DNA from: Carposina sasakii
Taxonomy: Eukaryota; Arthropoda; Insecta; Lepidoptera; Carposinidae
NCBI GenBank assembly: GCA_014607495.2
Contig: CP053161.1
Location: 1,054,001 to 1,118,000, forward strand
Length of the DNA stretch: 64,000 nt
Reading direction: 5' to 3'
Shown: piece after piece, positions 63,690 through 64,000 of the stretch
How positions within the stretch are numbered: position 1 is the stretch's first letter
How the letters are laid out: every line of letters begins with the position of its first letter
Position numbers and translations under genes: made by a program
The notes under the pieces: model-generated
Databases searched by the model: none
What the model was told of the DNA's origin: nothing
What the model saw: the letters and a program-made list of their open reading frames with translations, nothing else

Positions 63690-64000
63690 TACAGGGTGAT
63701 TTTTGGTCGTCAACGTTCCCGAAAACTACGGAATCTCCTCATCATCACGATCATTTTTCTCAATGGAAGCATACCTGGGAAGTGTCTGGTTTCCAAAATA
63801 TTAGGGTCCAAAGTTGAGTAAATAGACTGCGTTTTTCTGCATAAATGCACATAGACGCGCGTAGCAAGAATTTTTCACGAGAAATAATTAATATCTGTCT
63901 ATAAAAAAACTAACATAAACACTAGACACTATAAATTTCGCCCGACCAAATAAAAAAATAATAATTGAAGAACAAAAAAAAATCCCAGCATTTTTTTGGC
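63690..64000. mobile_element. ACAGGGTGATTTTTGG element, copy 3, cut by the window end
   Basis: TACAGGGTGATTTTTGGTCG onward, collinear with the copies at 30586 and 52856; the right end lies beyond the window. Confidence 0.85.

Noticed and set aside
47000..64000. The missing Polinton DNA polymerase located nearby
   Set aside because: No frame with family B polymerase motifs was seen; the largest frames there are under 100 codons.

Overview
The window looks like an AT-rich nuclear locus from a moth or butterfly (Lepidoptera). The evidence is spliced eukaryotic genes with GT-AG introns, two juvenile-hormone-binding-protein/takeout family genes, a BACE-type aspartic protease, and a very dense load of repeats of the kind common in Lepidoptera: LINE tails, tRNA-derived SINEs, palindromic MITEs, a Gypsy element and a Maverick/Polinton. 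No species can be named from sequence alone.

Host genes, left to right: (1) a membrane-anchored beta-secretase-like (BACE) aspartic protease on the minus strand, 382-7465, with eight exons that can be read directly and one doubtful exon; (2) an intronless replication factor C subunit 3 (RFC3/RfC38) gene on the plus strand, 10454-11521, head-to-head with BACE; (3) a takeout/JHBP-like gene on the minus strand, 11859-16908, five exons, converging on RFC3; (4) an unidentified terminal coding exon, minus strand, 20571-20717; (5) a second takeout/JHBP-like gene, minus strand, 23053-25834, five exons. Exon phases were checked by hand and agree at every junction of genes 3 and 5, and at the BACE junctions (the doubtful exon also fits in phase). 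From about 26 kb to 64 kb I see no convincing host gene.

A nested transposon island occupies about 30.6-47.0 kb. A 264-bp-class MITE (30962-38632) is split by a 7.4-kb Gypsy/Ty3 LTR element on the minus strand (31186-38587; 525-bp LTRs differing at one position; 4-bp target duplication TTAC). Its gag-pol frame is broken by two small indels. Immediately beyond lies an 8.0-kb Maverick/Polinton (38947-46930) with about 1.38-kb terminal inverted repeats. It keeps integrase, packaging ATPase, adenain-like protease, major capsid, penton-like and three small conserved genes, all open, but has no protein-primed DNA polymerase. Its right end is an inverted copy of the left end, so the protease gene is present twice and the capsid gene has a 3' fragment in the right repeat. 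This is the most unusual object in the window.

Elsewhere the sequence is mostly small repeats: two hAT-type MITEs with exact 8-bp target duplications (one, packed with TATCGATA motifs, sits just upstream of RFC3), two arrays of a ~125-bp tandem unit, LINE fragments, several copies each of at least eight dispersed families, hairpin elements, and a 1.36-kb unclassified element at 62205-63567 with recurrent TCAAATCC motifs. All assignments rest on reading the sequence; none was checked against a database.
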